From the NCBI RefSeq assembly GCF_017305915.1, contig NZ_JAFKJN010000005.1, forward strand, positions 186,001 to 250,000: DNA of 64,000 bases, written 5' to 3'. The translations under genes were made by a program, and so were the position numbers. A model generated the notes under the pieces. That model had not been told where the DNA came from. It did not search any database and saw only the letters and a program-made list of their open reading frames with translations. Position 1 is the first letter of the stretch. The number at the start of each line of letters is the position of its first letter. Below, in pieces: positions 54,213-62,810 of the stretch. The DNA is from Reyranella sp. (GTDB lineage: Bacteria > Pseudomonadota > Alphaproteobacteria > Reyranellales > Reyranellaceae).

Positions 54213-54381
54213 CCTCTTGCCGGAGGCCGGCAAGGGGAGGTGTCGCCGTCTGCGCCTTTTCGAACGAAGTTCGAAAAGGCGGAGGCGACGGAGGGGTCAT
54301 GAGTCACAGACTGCGGCTCATGACCCCTCCGCCCGCGATTACGCGGGCACCTCCCCTTCGCGGAATCCGCGAAGGGGAGGA
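54213..54381. repeat. Composite intergenic repeat, copy 2 (CCTCCCC family)
   Basis: The ends are CTTGCCGGAGGCCGGCAAG at 54218 and CCTCCCCTTCGCGGAATCCGCGAAGGGGAGG near 54351-54381. The interior carries CGCCTTTTCGAACG, GACGGAGGGGTCATGAG and CTCATGACCCCTCCG, matching copy 1 closely and copy 3 in plan. It lies between the Rieske gene and the convergent VOC gene. Confidence 0.82.
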
Positions 54382-54391
54382 AAGCACTTCA

Positions 54392-54829
54392 TCACGCGCG
54401 GTTGCTCGCGCGGCAGCGGCATTTGTCGACCTGGTGCAGCTCGACCATGTTGCCGCAAGGATCGTTCATGAAGACCTGGGTCGAATCCGGGCTGGTCAGC
54501 CCTTCGATCACCCAATAGTGCACGCCCATGCGGTCGAGCTCCTTGCGGGTCGTCACGATGTCCTTCACGGCGAAGGCGATGTGCGGCCGCGTCGGGTCCT
54601 CGCCCGGGCCCTTGGCGACCGGCGAGGGCTGGTCGCCGCCGATCAGGTGGATCTGGCCGACCTCGCCGACGTTGATCCAGGCGCCGGGGATGCCGGGAAT
54701 GGTCGGCCGCTTCTCGTCGCGCGCGAGGCCGAGCACGCTCTTGTAGAAGGTCTCGGTGTCGGAGAGCTTGTTCGCGCCGGCGTCGATGCGCACGCCGGTG
54801 TGATGGATCTCCAGAATCTCGATCGCCAT
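54392..54829 (-). CDS. VOC-superfamily protein (glyoxalase/dioxygenase fold)
   Basis: The 145-residue protein has the VOC fold of glyoxalase I and extradiol dioxygenases: IEILEIHHTGVRI at the start, FYKSVLGLARDEKRP, HIAFAVKDIVTTRKELDRMGV, and FMNDPCGNMVELHQV, in which the metal ligands H, H and E of the two beta-alpha-beta modules can be matched. One module has few other distinguishing residues, so glyoxalase versus dioxygenase cannot be decided. The C-terminal tail is basic. It starts at the ATG at 54829, preceded by AGGAATCCC on the minus strand. It is divergent from the racemase gene. Confidence 0.85.
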   Translation of the reverse strand: MAIEILEIHHTGVRIDAGANKLSDTETFYKSVLGLARDEKRPTIPGIPGAWINVGEVGQIHLIGGDQPSPVAKGPGEDPTRPHIAFAVKDIVTTRKELDRMGVHYWVIEGLTSPDSTQVFMNDPCGNMVELHQVDKCRCRASNRA

Positions 54830-54889
54830 GGGATTCCTCCGCGTTCTGCAGTCTTGATGTTGAGACGATCCTAGCCGCAGGATGCAGCC

Positions 54890-55627
54890 ATGGCGAGACG
54901 ACACCTCGAAGGCGACGGACAGCGGGCACGGATCGGTATCGTCGTGCCCAGCGTCAACACGGTCATGGAGCCCTGGGCGCAGAAGGTCGCGCCCGACGGC
55001 GTGAGCATTTTCGCGGCGCGCATGTTCATCCCGCCGGCGACCACGCCAGAGACCTTCATCGAGATGGACCGCAACGAGGGCAAGGCGGCGATCCGTCAGC
55101 TCTCCAGCGTCTTCCCCGACGCGATCGCCTATGGCTGCACCGCCTCCTCGATCGTGCAGGGCCTGGCCTACGACGCCCATCTGCGCGCCGAGATCGAGCA
55201 CGAGCACCGAACGCCCTCGACCACCGCGGCGCATGCCATCCTGACCGCGGCCAAGGCGCTCGGCGTTTCGACGGTCAGCATCGTCTCGCCCTACACCAAG
55301 GAAGTCGACGACGCCGAGCACCGCTATTTCTCGGACGCCGGTCTGACCGTCGTGGGCGGCGCCTGCCTCGGCATCACCGACGGCTTTGCCCTGGCCGAGC
55401 CCTCCCCCGACACGCTGTTCGATCTCGGCATGCGCGGCTTCGACCCGCGGGCCGACGGGCTGATCATGACCTGCCTCAACACGCGCTCGCACACGGTCAT
55501 CGATCGCCTGGAGCAAAAGCTCGGCAAGCCGGTCATCACCTCGACGCAGGCGACGCTGTGGCATGCGCTGCGGCTGGCCGGCATCGACGACCGCATCGAG
55601 GGCTACGGGAGGCTGCTCGATGGCTGA
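54890..55627 (+). CDS. Asp/Glu racemase/maleate isomerase-like protein
   Basis: The 245-residue protein belongs to the Asp/Glu racemase superfamily (maleate isomerase and arylmalonate decarboxylase group). The N-terminal IGIVVPSVNTVMEPWAQKVAP is typical of that group. The two catalytic cysteines appear to lie in AYGCTASSIVQG (about residue 83) and GLIMTCLNTRSH (about 193). It is the first gene of a tightly packed cluster: the next start codon overlaps its stop. The substrate cannot be named. Confidence 0.85.
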   Translation: MARRHLEGDGQRARIGIVVPSVNTVMEPWAQKVAPDGVSIFAARMFIPPATTPETFIEMDRNEGKAAIRQLSSVFPDAIAYGCTASSIVQGLAYDAHLRAEIEHEHRTPSTTAAHAILTAAKALGVSTVSIVSPYTKEVDDAEHRYFSDAGLTVVGGACLGITDGFALAEPSPDTLFDLGMRGFDPRADGLIMTCLNTRSHTVIDRLEQKLGKPVITSTQATLWHALRLAGIDDRIEGYGRLLDG

Positions 55628-56333
55628 ACCCCTTGTCGTCGTCACCGGGGCGAGCTCGGGCATCGGGTTGGCGCTTGCGAAAGCCTTCGCCAGGGAGGGC
55701 CATGCGCTGCTGCTGATCGCCCGCCACATGAAGCCGGTCGACGGCCTGCCCGCCGACTGCACCGCCTATGCCGAGGCCGACGTCGCCGACTACGACGCGC
55801 TCGAGCACGCCATCCGCGGCGCCGAAGCACGGTTCGGCAAGACCGCCTGCCTGGTGAACAATGCCGGGCTCGCCGATGCGCGCGCGTTTCAGCAGGTCGA
55901 GCCGTCGGCGTTCGCGCACGAGATCGACGTCAACCTCAAGGGCGTGCTGAACGGCACCAAGGCGGTGCTGGCCGACATGTCGGCGCGCGGCAGCGGCACC
56001 ATCTTCAACATCAGCTCGGTCAGCGACCGCAAGACCGCGCCGGTCGCCGTCACTTATACCGCGACCAAGTACGGCGTGCGCGCCTTCTCCGAATCGCTGC
56101 AGCAGGCCGAAGGCAGGAACGGCGTGCGGGTGATCAACGTGGCGCCCGGCTACATCCGCACCAACATCCACGCCGGCATGGGCATCACCTTCAAGCAGTA
56201 CCGCGAGGGCCTGGGCAATCCCGACTTCATGACCGCCGAGGAGCCGGCCGACATCCTGCTCTATTGCTGGAAGCTGCCGCCGCACATCTGCATCAGGGAC
56301 ATCGCGATCACGCCGACGCGCACGATGTTCTAG
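55620..56333 (+). CDS. Short-chain dehydrogenase/reductase
   Basis: The 237-residue protein has a classical SDR plan: the NAD(P)-binding VVVTGASSGIGLALAKAF at the start, VNNAGLADARAF, the catalytic serine in FNISSVSDRKTAPVA, and tyrosine and lysine in YTATKYGVRAFSESL (YxxxK). The coenzyme preference is unclear. Its start overlaps the racemase stop by eight bases, and the next gene's GTG start overlaps its stop, so it is one transcription and translation unit. The reaction is unknown. Confidence 0.9.
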   Translation: MAEPLVVVTGASSGIGLALAKAFAREGHALLLIARHMKPVDGLPADCTAYAEADVADYDALEHAIRGAEARFGKTACLVNNAGLADARAFQQVEPSAFAHEIDVNLKGVLNGTKAVLADMSARGSGTIFNISSVSDRKTAPVAVTYTATKYGVRAFSESLQQAEGRNGVRVINVAPGYIRTNIHAGMGITFKQYREGLGNPDFMTAEEPADILLYCWKLPPHICIRDIAITPTRTMF

Positions 56334-56758
56334 TGCTCGCCTATGCCGGCCTCTTCCTGGTCGCGCTGGCCGCGGCGACCGTGCTGCCGCTGCAGTCGGA
56401 AGCGGCCGTAGTGGCGATGCTGCTCTCGGACCATTCGCCGTGGCTGGTCCTCGTAGTCGCGAGCGTCGGCAATGTCCTGGGATCGACGATCAATTGGGTC
56501 CTGGGCCGCGCCATCGACCGCTACGGCAGCCGGCGCTGGTTTCCGGCGAGCGGTCCGGCCCTCGACCGCGCGGCGCGATGGTATCGCCGCCATGGACGGT
56601 GGTCGCTGCTGCTGAGCTGGGCGCCGATCATCGGTGATCCCATCACGGTCGTCGCCGGCGTGCTGCGCGAGCGGCTGCCGATCTTCCTGGCGTTGGTCAC
56701 GATCGCAAAAGTCGGACGATATGTGGCGGTGATCGCCGTGACGTTGGGGTTATCCTAG
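56333..56758 (+). CDS. YqaA/DedA-like small membrane protein
   Basis: The 141-residue protein has four or five hydrophobic helices with a VLPLQSEAAVVAMLLS motif and the GNVLGSTINWVLGRAID segment typical of YqaA (SNARE-associated/DedA-like) proteins. WAPIIGDPITVVAGVL follows as in the family. It starts at the GTG at 56333, whose first base is the last base of the SDR stop codon. A longer frame to 56264 overlaps the SDR gene and is not preferred. It is likely an inner-membrane protein of unknown function, maybe lipid-flip related. Confidence 0.82.
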   Translation: MLAYAGLFLVALAAATVLPLQSEAAVVAMLLSDHSPWLVLVVASVGNVLGSTINWVLGRAIDRYGSRRWFPASGPALDRAARWYRRHGRWSLLLSWAPIIGDPITVVAGVLRERLPIFLALVTIAKVGRYVAVIAVTLGLS

Positions 56759-56761
56759 GCC

Positions 56762-57247
56762 ATGCCTACCTTGTATCTCCTCTCCGGCAAGATCGGCTCC
56801 GGGAAGTCGACCCTGGCGCGTGAGCTCGCGGCACGGCCGCAGACGCTCCTGATCAGCGAGGATCACTGGACCTCGACCCTGTTCGCCGACGACCTCAAGA
56901 CGATCGAGGACTACGGCAAGTATTCGGCGCGGCTGCGGGCGGCGATGACACCGCACATCGTCGCCATCCTGGGCAAGGGCCTGTCGGTGGTGCTGGATTT
57001 CCCGGCCAACACCGTGAAGCAGCGCGCCTGGATGAAGGAACTGATCGACCTGGCCAGGGTCGACCACGAGCTGCACGTGCTCGACACGCCCGACGCGATC
57101 TGCAAGCAGCGGCTACGCCAGCGCAACAGCTCCGGCGAGCATCCGTTCCAGGTGAGCGACGCCGAGTACGAGCAGTTCACCCGCCACTACGCGGCCCCGA
57201 CGCGCGACGAGGGCTTCAGGCTCATCGTCCACGGGACGGGAAGCTGA
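56762..57247 (+). CDS. P-loop kinase/ATP-binding protein
   Basis: The 161-residue product has a Walker A motif LLSGKIGSGKSTLARELA (GxxGSGKST, about residue 9) and a short kinase-like layout with SEDHW and VVLDFPANTVKQR. It resembles the AAA_33 small kinases that phosphorylate sugars, nucleosides or RNA ends. The likely lid arginines are near LRQRNSSGEHP. It lies three bases past the YqaA gene. The 3' end overlaps the convergent M81 gene by 26 bases. Substrate unknown. Confidence 0.85.
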   Translation: MPTLYLLSGKIGSGKSTLARELAARPQTLLISEDHWTSTLFADDLKTIEDYGKYSARLRAAMTPHIVAILGKGLSVVLDFPANTVKQRAWMKELIDLARVDHELHVLDTPDAICKQRLRQRNSSGEHPFQVSDAEYEQFTRHYAAPTRDEGFRLIVHGTGS

Positions 57248-58709
57248 CGTCGCCGAAAGGATAGAACTTGGTGACGTCGACGTTCTTGTAGGGCAGCGCG
57301 TCGAGCCGCACAGTGCCGAGGAACGGCTGCTCGGGCTCGACCAGCAGGATGGTCTTGGCGAAGCCCGAATCGTCGAAGCCGCGCCGGAAGTGCACCCGCG
57401 ACTTGATGGCGAAGACCTTGAACTTGTCCGCGCCGAAACCCGCGATGTCGGACGGGTACATGATCTGCGTCAGGTACTCGCTCAGGACGACGAGATTGTT
57501 CTTGCCGAAGGCGACACTGACCCAGTCGCGGCCGAAGGCGTGCGCGACCAGCGCGATCGTGCCCTTCACCCGGACCGGCGCGCCGGCGGATTCGTCGGCC
57601 AGGCCGCCGATCTCCATGTCGAAGGCGTCGCCGGCTTTCAGGTCCTTGGCCTTGACCGCCTGGACGGCCTTGCGGTCGGCGATGGTGGCGATCATCACGT
57701 CACTGAGGTCCTGCGCGATCACCTGTTGAAGGATCCAGGTCGCCGAGCCCGAGCGGTCTGAATGGTCGGCCAGCACTACCGGCCAGTCGCCGCGGGCGTG
57801 AGCCTCCTTGGCGAGCTTCACGCCCTCGGGGATCGGATGGACCTTGGCGGTGCTCAACAGGTCCTTGCGGCGACGCCACGCCCAGGCCGCCATGTCGTCT
57901 GCTGCCTTCCGCGCGAGCTCGGGATTGCCGTTGCTCATCGCCTCGATGGTCATGCCGACGTCGGGCACGTCGGCGAAGGCGAAGCTGAAGAAGACGTTGA
58001 CGTAGAGGTCGGGCTCGCGCGCCTCCCAGGTGAGCGCGCGCTGCACCAGATCCATCCAGGGCGACGCGCCGGTCCATTGCATGACGCTCGGCGCCAGGAT
58101 CGGCACCTTCACGGTGACGGTCGACGGCTTGTAGTCGCCGCGAATGGCGCGGATCAGCATGCGGGCGGCGCGCTCGCCCTGCAGGCGGTCGTCGTAGTGC
58201 GGGAAGTATTTCACGCAGAAGGCCATGTCGGCCTGCTTCAGGAACTCCTCGTCCTCGTTGCCGTGCGGATCGAAAGTGCCGACGATGAAGGCGCCGCGGC
58301 CGACCACCTCGCGCACCCGGCGGGCGATGTCGGCCTCGGGCCTCGGCACGCCGCGCACGCCCATCGCGCCGTGCAGGGCGAGATAGACGCCGTCCCATTT
58401 GCCGCCGGCCTCGAGCTCGGCGATCTGGCGGCCGAGGAAATGCTCGTAGGCCTCGTTCGTGATCCAGCCCGAGCCGGTGCCGGTCTTGGGCCACAGCGGC
58501 GATTCGATGCCGACCAACTCGACGCCCTCGTGCTCGCGTGCCACCTTCACGAAGCCGCCCATGTACGAACCCGGCATCCAGGAGAGCAGCGCTTCGCCCT
58601 TGGCCGGCGAGCCCTCGAAGACGAAGTCGGCGAGCGTGGTGTCGTTCGAAAGGAACGTCACCGTCTCGTGGGCGAAGTTGAGGACGGCAATGCGGATCGG
58701 CTGGGTCAT
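57222..58709 (-). CDS. M81-family metallopeptidase (MlrC-like)
   Basis: M81 peptidases (microcystinase C and relatives) are zinc enzymes that cleave small peptides. The 495-residue protein has the N-terminal domain with IAVLNFAHETVTF and YLALHGAMGVRG, FDPHGNEDEEFL (metal-binding aspartate and histidine), and LADHSDRSGSATWI in the C-terminal half. The similarity to MlrC is by motif and length; actual hydrolysis of microcystin is not implied. The start is the ATG at 58709. The end overlaps the P-loop kinase gene by 26 bases. Confidence 0.88.
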   Translation of the reverse strand: MTQPIRIAVLNFAHETVTFLSNDTTLADFVFEGSPAKGEALLSWMPGSYMGGFVKVAREHEGVELVGIESPLWPKTGTGSGWITNEAYEHFLGRQIAELEAGGKWDGVYLALHGAMGVRGVPRPEADIARRVREVVGRGAFIVGTFDPHGNEDEEFLKQADMAFCVKYFPHYDDRLQGERAARMLIRAIRGDYKPSTVTVKVPILAPSVMQWTGASPWMDLVQRALTWEAREPDLYVNVFFSFAFADVPDVGMTIEAMSNGNPELARKAADDMAAWAWRRRKDLLSTAKVHPIPEGVKLAKEAHARGDWPVVLADHSDRSGSATWILQQVIAQDLSDVMIATIADRKAVQAVKAKDLKAGDAFDMEIGGLADESAGAPVRVKGTIALVAHAFGRDWVSVAFGKNNLVVLSEYLTQIMYPSDIAGFGADKFKVFAIKSRVHFRRGFDDSGFAKTILLVEPEQPFLGTVRLDALPYKNVDVTKFYPFGDVSFPSRGR

Positions 58710-58740
58710 GGCAGGACGTTACTGGCTGGGCTGCGTCTTG

Positions 58741-58780
58741 TCTTCCGGACCGCGGGCCTGGAGGCCCGCGGTCCGGAAGA
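58741..58780. repeat. Perfect palindrome between M81 gene and the hypothetical gene
   Basis: TCTTCCGGACCGCGGGCC and GGCCCGCGGTCCGGAAGA are perfect 18-bp arms with a TGGA loop. The CGGGCC/GGACCGCGG core also occurs at 17350-17403 and the plan matches 10747-10858. Confidence 0.8.
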
Positions 58781-58793
58781 GCATGAGAAGACG

Positions 58794-59240
58794 TTAGCGA
58801 CTGAGCTCGCAGGTCTTGCCCAGCTCGGCGCAGATGCGCATCACGGCGGCGACGATCTGCGAGGAAGCGGCCGGCTCGTTCGGCCGCGATCGGCCGGCGA
58901 TCAGGAGTTGGGAGACACCTTCGCTCAGCTCGACGACGTTGAGCGTCGCCGTGCGGTCGCCCTCGGCGACCTGCAGGCGGCGGGCGACGGGGTCAGCCAT
59001 CAGGATGCGGACCTGGTGGTTCTTCTGGGCGCGCTCGTGCGCGATCTTGAACACACGATCGGCCGGCGCCTCGAGCACCACCGAGGCGAAGTCGTAGCCC
59101 GGCTGGCCGCCGACACCGCCCTCGGTCATGTGATGGATGCGCTGCGCGGCCTTGCGCGCCACGAACACCCACTGGGCGTCGGCCGACGCCATCGGCAGCA
59201 GGAACGCCGCCGCCGTCAAAACCAACAGCCTCCGTTTCAT
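58794..59240 (-). CDS. Periplasmic hypothetical protein
   Basis: The 148-residue product starts with a signal peptide (MKRRLLVLTAAAFLLPMASADA). The mature region VFVARKAAQRIHHMTEGG, DRVFKIAHERAQKNHQVRI and TATLNVVELSEGVSQLLIAG resembles the dodecin- or SRPBCC-like unassigned proteins of alphaproteobacteria, but I cannot name a family. The two cysteines near the end (RICAELGKTCELSR) may form a disulfide. It overlaps the FkbM gene's stop by four bases, so it is in the same operon. Confidence 0.72.
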   Translation of the reverse strand: MKRRLLVLTAAAFLLPMASADAQWVFVARKAAQRIHHMTEGGVGGQPGYDFASVVLEAPADRVFKIAHERAQKNHQVRILMADPVARRLQVAEGDRTATLNVVELSEGVSQLLIAGRSRPNEPAASSQIVAAVMRICAELGKTCELSR

Positions 59241-60031
59241 TTGCCCCTCCGCTCCGAGACGAAGAAATAGTCGCTGTCGAACGTGTCGACATGCCGGATG
59301 CCGAGCCGCGCCAGCCGTTCGATCACCCGTCGCGGCCGATCATCGTCCCGCGACTCCGCCCCGGTCCAGACCTCTATCTGCAGAACACAATGGTTCTTCG
59401 CGAGAAGGGAGAGCAGGCCGTCGAGCGCCGCCTCCTCGTGGGTCTCGACGTCCATCTTCACCACCAGGAGCTTGCCCGCGAAGTCGAGCCGCTGGTCGAT
59501 CCGCACCGCCTGGCAGGTGACGGTGTCGCGCCCCGCCGCCACGAGCTGCGTGCCGCCGCGGTTGCGGCTGTCGACCCGCAGGCCGAAGGTCGCCTCGCGG
59601 TCGCTGGCGGCGAGCTTCAGCGCCTCGATCGCGGCGCTCGCCTGGTTGAGGAACAGGTTGGCCTGGAGCTGCGCGTAGTTCGCCGGGTCGGGCTCGAAGG
59701 CGACGATGCGCTCGAACCAGCCTTTGCGATGGGCGAGCAGAGCGTAGAAGCCCCAGTGCGCGCCGATATCGAGGAAGACCGCGCCGTCGGGGCAGTGGGT
59801 CCGCTCTTTCTCGACCAGTGCGAACAGCCGCTCGACGCTTTCCGGCTCCCAAGTACCGGAAGTATGGAGCAGCCAGTCGACGGCGTTGCTGCGGTCGAGC
59901 AGCAGGGTCAGCCCCTGCCGGCGCTCGACGAGGTAGCGGCCGTAGAAGACGTTCGCCCAGGCGGCCAATACCACCCGGACGAGTCCTCGCAGCAGCGGGA
60001 TCCGCGCGATGCTTCGCGGGATCGCGATCAT
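59237..60031 (-). CDS. FkbM-family methyltransferase
   Basis: FkbM-type O-methyltransferases modify sugars, polysaccharides or lipids. The 264-residue protein has a SAM-binding motif FLDIGAHWGFYALLAH (about residue 95), VAFEPDPANYAQLQANL (about 120), and LLVVKMDVETHEEAALDGL (about 195), typical of the family. An N-terminal amphipathic or hydrophobic stretch could hold it to the membrane. The start at 60031 is used. Its stop codon overlaps the start of a periplasmic protein gene. No glycosyltransferase cluster is near. Confidence 0.85.
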   Translation of the reverse strand: MIAIPRSIARIPLLRGLVRVVLAAWANVFYGRYLVERRQGLTLLLDRSNAVDWLLHTSGTWEPESVERLFALVEKERTHCPDGAVFLDIGAHWGFYALLAHRKGWFERIVAFEPDPANYAQLQANLFLNQASAAIEALKLAASDREATFGLRVDSRNRGGTQLVAAGRDTVTCQAVRIDQRLDFAGKLLVVKMDVETHEEAALDGLLSLLAKNHCVLQIEVWTGAESRDDDRPRRVIERLARLGIRHVDTFDSDYFFVSERRGK

Positions 60032-60047
60032 TTACGGGATCGCGCGT

Positions 60048-60923
60048 TCAGCGCGTCGGGACGGGACGCTCACCGGAATAGTCGTAGAAGCCGCGCTTCA
60101 CCTTGCGTCCGACCCAGCCGGCTTCGACGTACTTCACCAGCAGCGGGCACGGCCGGTACTTGGAATCGGCCAGACCCTCGTGCAGCACCTGCATCACCGA
60201 CAGGCAGGTGTCGAGGCCGATGAAGTCGGCTAATTCGAGCGGGCCCATCGGATGGTTGGCGCCGAGCTTCATGCCGGTGTCGATCGCCTCGACGTTGCCG
60301 ACGCCCTCGTACAGGGCATAGACCGCCTCGTTGATCATCGGCAGCAGGATGCGGTTGACGATGAAGGCCGGGAAGTCCTCGGCATTGACCGGCTTCTTGT
60401 CGAGCTTAACGACGACGTCGCGCACCGAGCGGAAGGTCTCCTCCTCGGTCGCGATGCCGCGGATCAGCTCGACCAGGCCCATCAGCGGCACCGGGTTCAT
60501 GAAGTGCATGCCCATGAACTTGCCGGGGCGGTCGGTGACCGACGCCAGGCGCGTCACCGAGATCGACGAGGTGTTGGTCGCCAGCAGCACGTTGGGCGGC
60601 AGGCCCTCGCAGACCCTCTTGAAGATGTCGCGCTTGACCTGCTCGTTCTCGGTCGCCGCCTCGACGACCAGGTCGCACTCGGCGAACTGCTTGAAGTCGG
60701 TGCCGGTCTGGATGCGGCGGAGCGCGGCGTCCTTGTCCTCCGGCCGGATCATGCCGCGGCCGATCTGGCGGTCCATGTTGCGGCTGATGGCCTCGACACC
60801 CGAGTTGAGGTGCGGCTGGTCGACATCCATCAGGCGGATGTCGAATCCCTTGAGCGCGCAGACATGGGCGATGCCGCTTCCCATCTGGCCGGCGCCGATG
60901 ACGCCGATGCGCTTGATCTCCAT
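60048..60923 (-). CDS. hbd: 3-hydroxybutyryl-CoA dehydrogenase
   Basis: This NAD(P)-dependent enzyme interconverts 3-hydroxybutyryl-CoA and acetoacetyl-CoA. The 291-residue protein has the Rossmann motif RIGVIGAGQMGSGIAHVCA, TNTSSISVTRLAS and the catalytic histidine in GMHFMNPVPLM, the glutamate in GLVELIRG, and the C-terminal NHPMGPLELADFIGLD dimerisation signature. Length matches the small (non-fused) form. It lies 17 bases past etfA, so it is the third gene of an etfB-etfA-hbd operon that combines beta-oxidation or butyrate metabolism with electron transfer. Confidence 0.92.
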   Translation of the reverse strand: MEIKRIGVIGAGQMGSGIAHVCALKGFDIRLMDVDQPHLNSGVEAISRNMDRQIGRGMIRPEDKDAALRRIQTGTDFKQFAECDLVVEAATENEQVKRDIFKRVCEGLPPNVLLATNTSSISVTRLASVTDRPGKFMGMHFMNPVPLMGLVELIRGIATEEETFRSVRDVVVKLDKKPVNAEDFPAFIVNRILLPMINEAVYALYEGVGNVEAIDTGMKLGANHPMGPLELADFIGLDTCLSVMQVLHEGLADSKYRPCPLLVKYVEAGWVGRKVKRGFYDYSGERPVPTR

Positions 60924-60940
60924 GACGGGCTACTCCAGCG

Positions 60941-61888
60941 CTACTTCTTGTCCACCGCGGCGGTGAGTTCCGGCACGATCTGGAACAGGTCGCCGACGAT
61001 ACCATAGTCGGCGACCTGGAAGATCGGCGCTTCCTCGTCCTTGTTGATGGCCACGATGGTTTTGCTGTCCTTCATGCCGGCGAGATGCTGGATCGCACCG
61101 GAGATGCCGACGGCGATATAGAGGTCGGGAGCGACCACCTTGCCGGTCTGACCGACCTGGTAGTCGTTGGGGACGTAGCCGGCATCGACCGCAGCCCGGC
61201 TGGCGCCGAGACCGGCGCCCAGCTTGTCTGCCAGGGCCTCGAGGATCTTGAAGTTGTCGCCGCTGCCCATGCCGCGGCCGCCCGACACGACGATCTTGGC
61301 CGAGGTGAGCTCCGGCCGCTCGCTCTTGGACAGCTCGGCGCCGACGTAGGAGGACAGGCCCTTGCCGCCCTCGCCGCCGATCTGCTCGATCGCCGCAGAA
61401 GCGCTATCTTGGCCACCGCCCGCCGCCGCCTTGAAGTTGGTCGGGCGGACGGTCACGACCTTGACCTTGTCGGCGCTCTGCACGGTCGCCATCGCGTTGC
61501 CGGCATAGATCGGCCGGACAAAGGTGTCGGGCGAGACGACCTGGATCGCCTCCGAGATCTGGCCGACGTCGAGCAGCGCCGCGACGCGCGGCGCCAGGTT
61601 CTTGCCGACCGAATCGGCCGCCATGACGACGTGGCTGTAGTTCGGCGCCAGCTTCACCACCAGCGGCGCGAGGTCCTCGGCCAGCCAGTTGGCGTAGGCC
61701 GCGTCCTCGACCTGCAGCACCTTGGCGACGCCGGCGATCGCAGCGGCGGACTTGGCGGCCTCGCCGCAATCCTTGCCGGCGACCAGGACGGCGACGTCGG
61801 AGCCCATCTGGCCCGCGGCGGTCACCGCGTTGGCGACATTGGTGCGCACGGCTTTGTTGTCATGCGCAGCGACAACGAGAACGGCCAT
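60941..61888 (-). CDS. etfA: Electron transfer flavoprotein alpha subunit
   Basis: EtfA with EtfB holds FAD and AMP and carries electrons from acyl-CoA dehydrogenases to ETF-quinone oxidoreductase. The 315-residue protein begins [14 protein letters not shown], contains [18 protein letters not shown] and the C-terminal FAD site [37 protein letters not shown]. Length and motifs are standard. It lies two bases after etfB. Isovaleryl-CoA dehydrogenase in this window is a likely donor. Confidence 0.95.
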   Translation of the reverse strand: MAVLVVAAHDNKAVRTNVANAVTAAGQMGSDVAVLVAGKDCGEAAKSAAAIAGVAKVLQVEDAAYANWLAEDLAPLVVKLAPNYSHVVMAADSVGKNLAPRVAALLDVGQISEAIQVVSPDTFVRPIYAGNAMATVQSADKVKVVTVRPTNFKAAAGGGQDSASAAIEQIGGEGGKGLSSYVGAELSKSERPELTSAKIVVSGGRGMGSGDNFKILEALADKLGAGLGASRAAVDAGYVPNDYQVGQTGKVVAPDLYIAVGISGAIQHLAGMKDSKTIVAINKDEEAPIFQVADYGIVGDLFQIVPELTAAVDKK

Positions 61889-61890
61889 AG

Positions 61891-62640
61891 TCAGATCACT
61901 CCCGCTTCGTTCTTCAGCTTGTCGACCAGCTCGGCGACGGTCTTCACCTTCACACCGGCCTTGCGCTTCGGCGGCTCCTCGACCTTGAGGACCTTGAGGC
62001 GCGGCGCCACATCGACGCCCAGCGCGTCCGGCGCCAGCGTCTCGATCGGCTTCTTCTTGGCCTTCATGATGTTGGGCAGCGAGGCGTAGCGCGGCTCGTT
62101 GAGGCGCAGGTCGGTGGTGATCACCGCCGGCATCTTGAGCTTGATGTTCTCGAGGCCGCCGTCGACCTCGCGCTTCACCTCGATCGAGCCGTCGGCGACG
62201 GTCAGCTTGTTGGCGAAGGTGCCCTGCGACCAGCCGAGCAGCGCGGCCAGCATCTGGCCGGTGGCGTTGGAGTCGTCGTCGATCGCCTGTTTGCCGACGA
62301 TCACCAGGCCGGGCTGCTCCTTGTCGACCGCGGCCTTGAGCAGCTTGGCGACGGCCAGCGGCTGCAGCTCGGCGTCGGTCTGGACAAGGATGCCGCGGTC
62401 GGCGCCCATGGCGAGCGCGGTGCGGATCGTCTCCTGGCACTGGGCCGGTCCGGCGGAGAAGGCAATGACCTCGGTCGCGGCCCCCTTCTCTCGCATGCGG
62501 ATCGCCTCTTCCACGGCGATCTCATCGAAGGGGTTCATGGACATCTTGACGTTTGCCGTCTCGACGCCCGTCTTGTCGGCCTTGACGCGGATCTTGACGT
62601 TGTAGTCGATGACCCGCTTGACCGCGACCAGCACTTTCAT
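61891..62640 (-). CDS. etfB: Electron transfer flavoprotein beta subunit
   Basis: The 249-residue protein begins [20 protein letters not shown] and has [20 protein letters not shown], the AMP-binding segment [24 protein letters not shown] and [31 protein letters not shown], all standard for EtfB. It is first in the operon etfB-etfA-hbd. The ATG at 62640 is preceded by a weak GGTGGAG-type site. The upstream region has a promoter and a short hairpin. Confidence 0.95.
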   Translation of the reverse strand: MKVLVAVKRVIDYNVKIRVKADKTGVETANVKMSMNPFDEIAVEEAIRMREKGAATEVIAFSAGPAQCQETIRTALAMGADRGILVQTDAELQPLAVAKLLKAAVDKEQPGLVIVGKQAIDDDSNATGQMLAALLGWSQGTFANKLTVADGSIEVKREVDGGLENIKLKMPAVITTDLRLNEPRYASLPNIMKAKKKPIETLAPDALGVDVAPRLKVLKVEEPPKRKAGVKVKTVAELVDKLKNEAGVI

Positions 62641-62667
62641 CGGGTGGAGCCTGCTCGGTGAGTGAGG

Positions 62668-62686
62668 GCCGGACACACCGTCCGGC
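62668..62686. repeat. Short hairpin in the etfB leader
   Basis: GCCGGAC and GTCCGGC enclose ACACC. It lies between the predicted promoter and the etfB start, so it would be in the transcript leader. Confidence 0.5.
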
Positions 62687-62697
62687 GAAGGGGATTT

Positions 62698-62727
62698 CGT
62701 GTAGGGGCGTTCCGCCGATGATGTCAA
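62698..62727 (-). promoter_or_regulatory. Predicted promoter of etfB-etfA-hbd
   Basis: On the minus strand TTGACA (62722-62727) is 18 bases from TACACG (62698-62703). The -35 is perfect; the -10 is weak. No other good candidate is visible before etfB. Confidence 0.45.
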
Positions 62728-62810
62728 GGCTATGGCGCACTGCACAAAATCGCAGGGTGAAAGCGTTTTGTGAATACTTTCAACGATTTACAAGACGCAG
62801 TCGCAACGAA

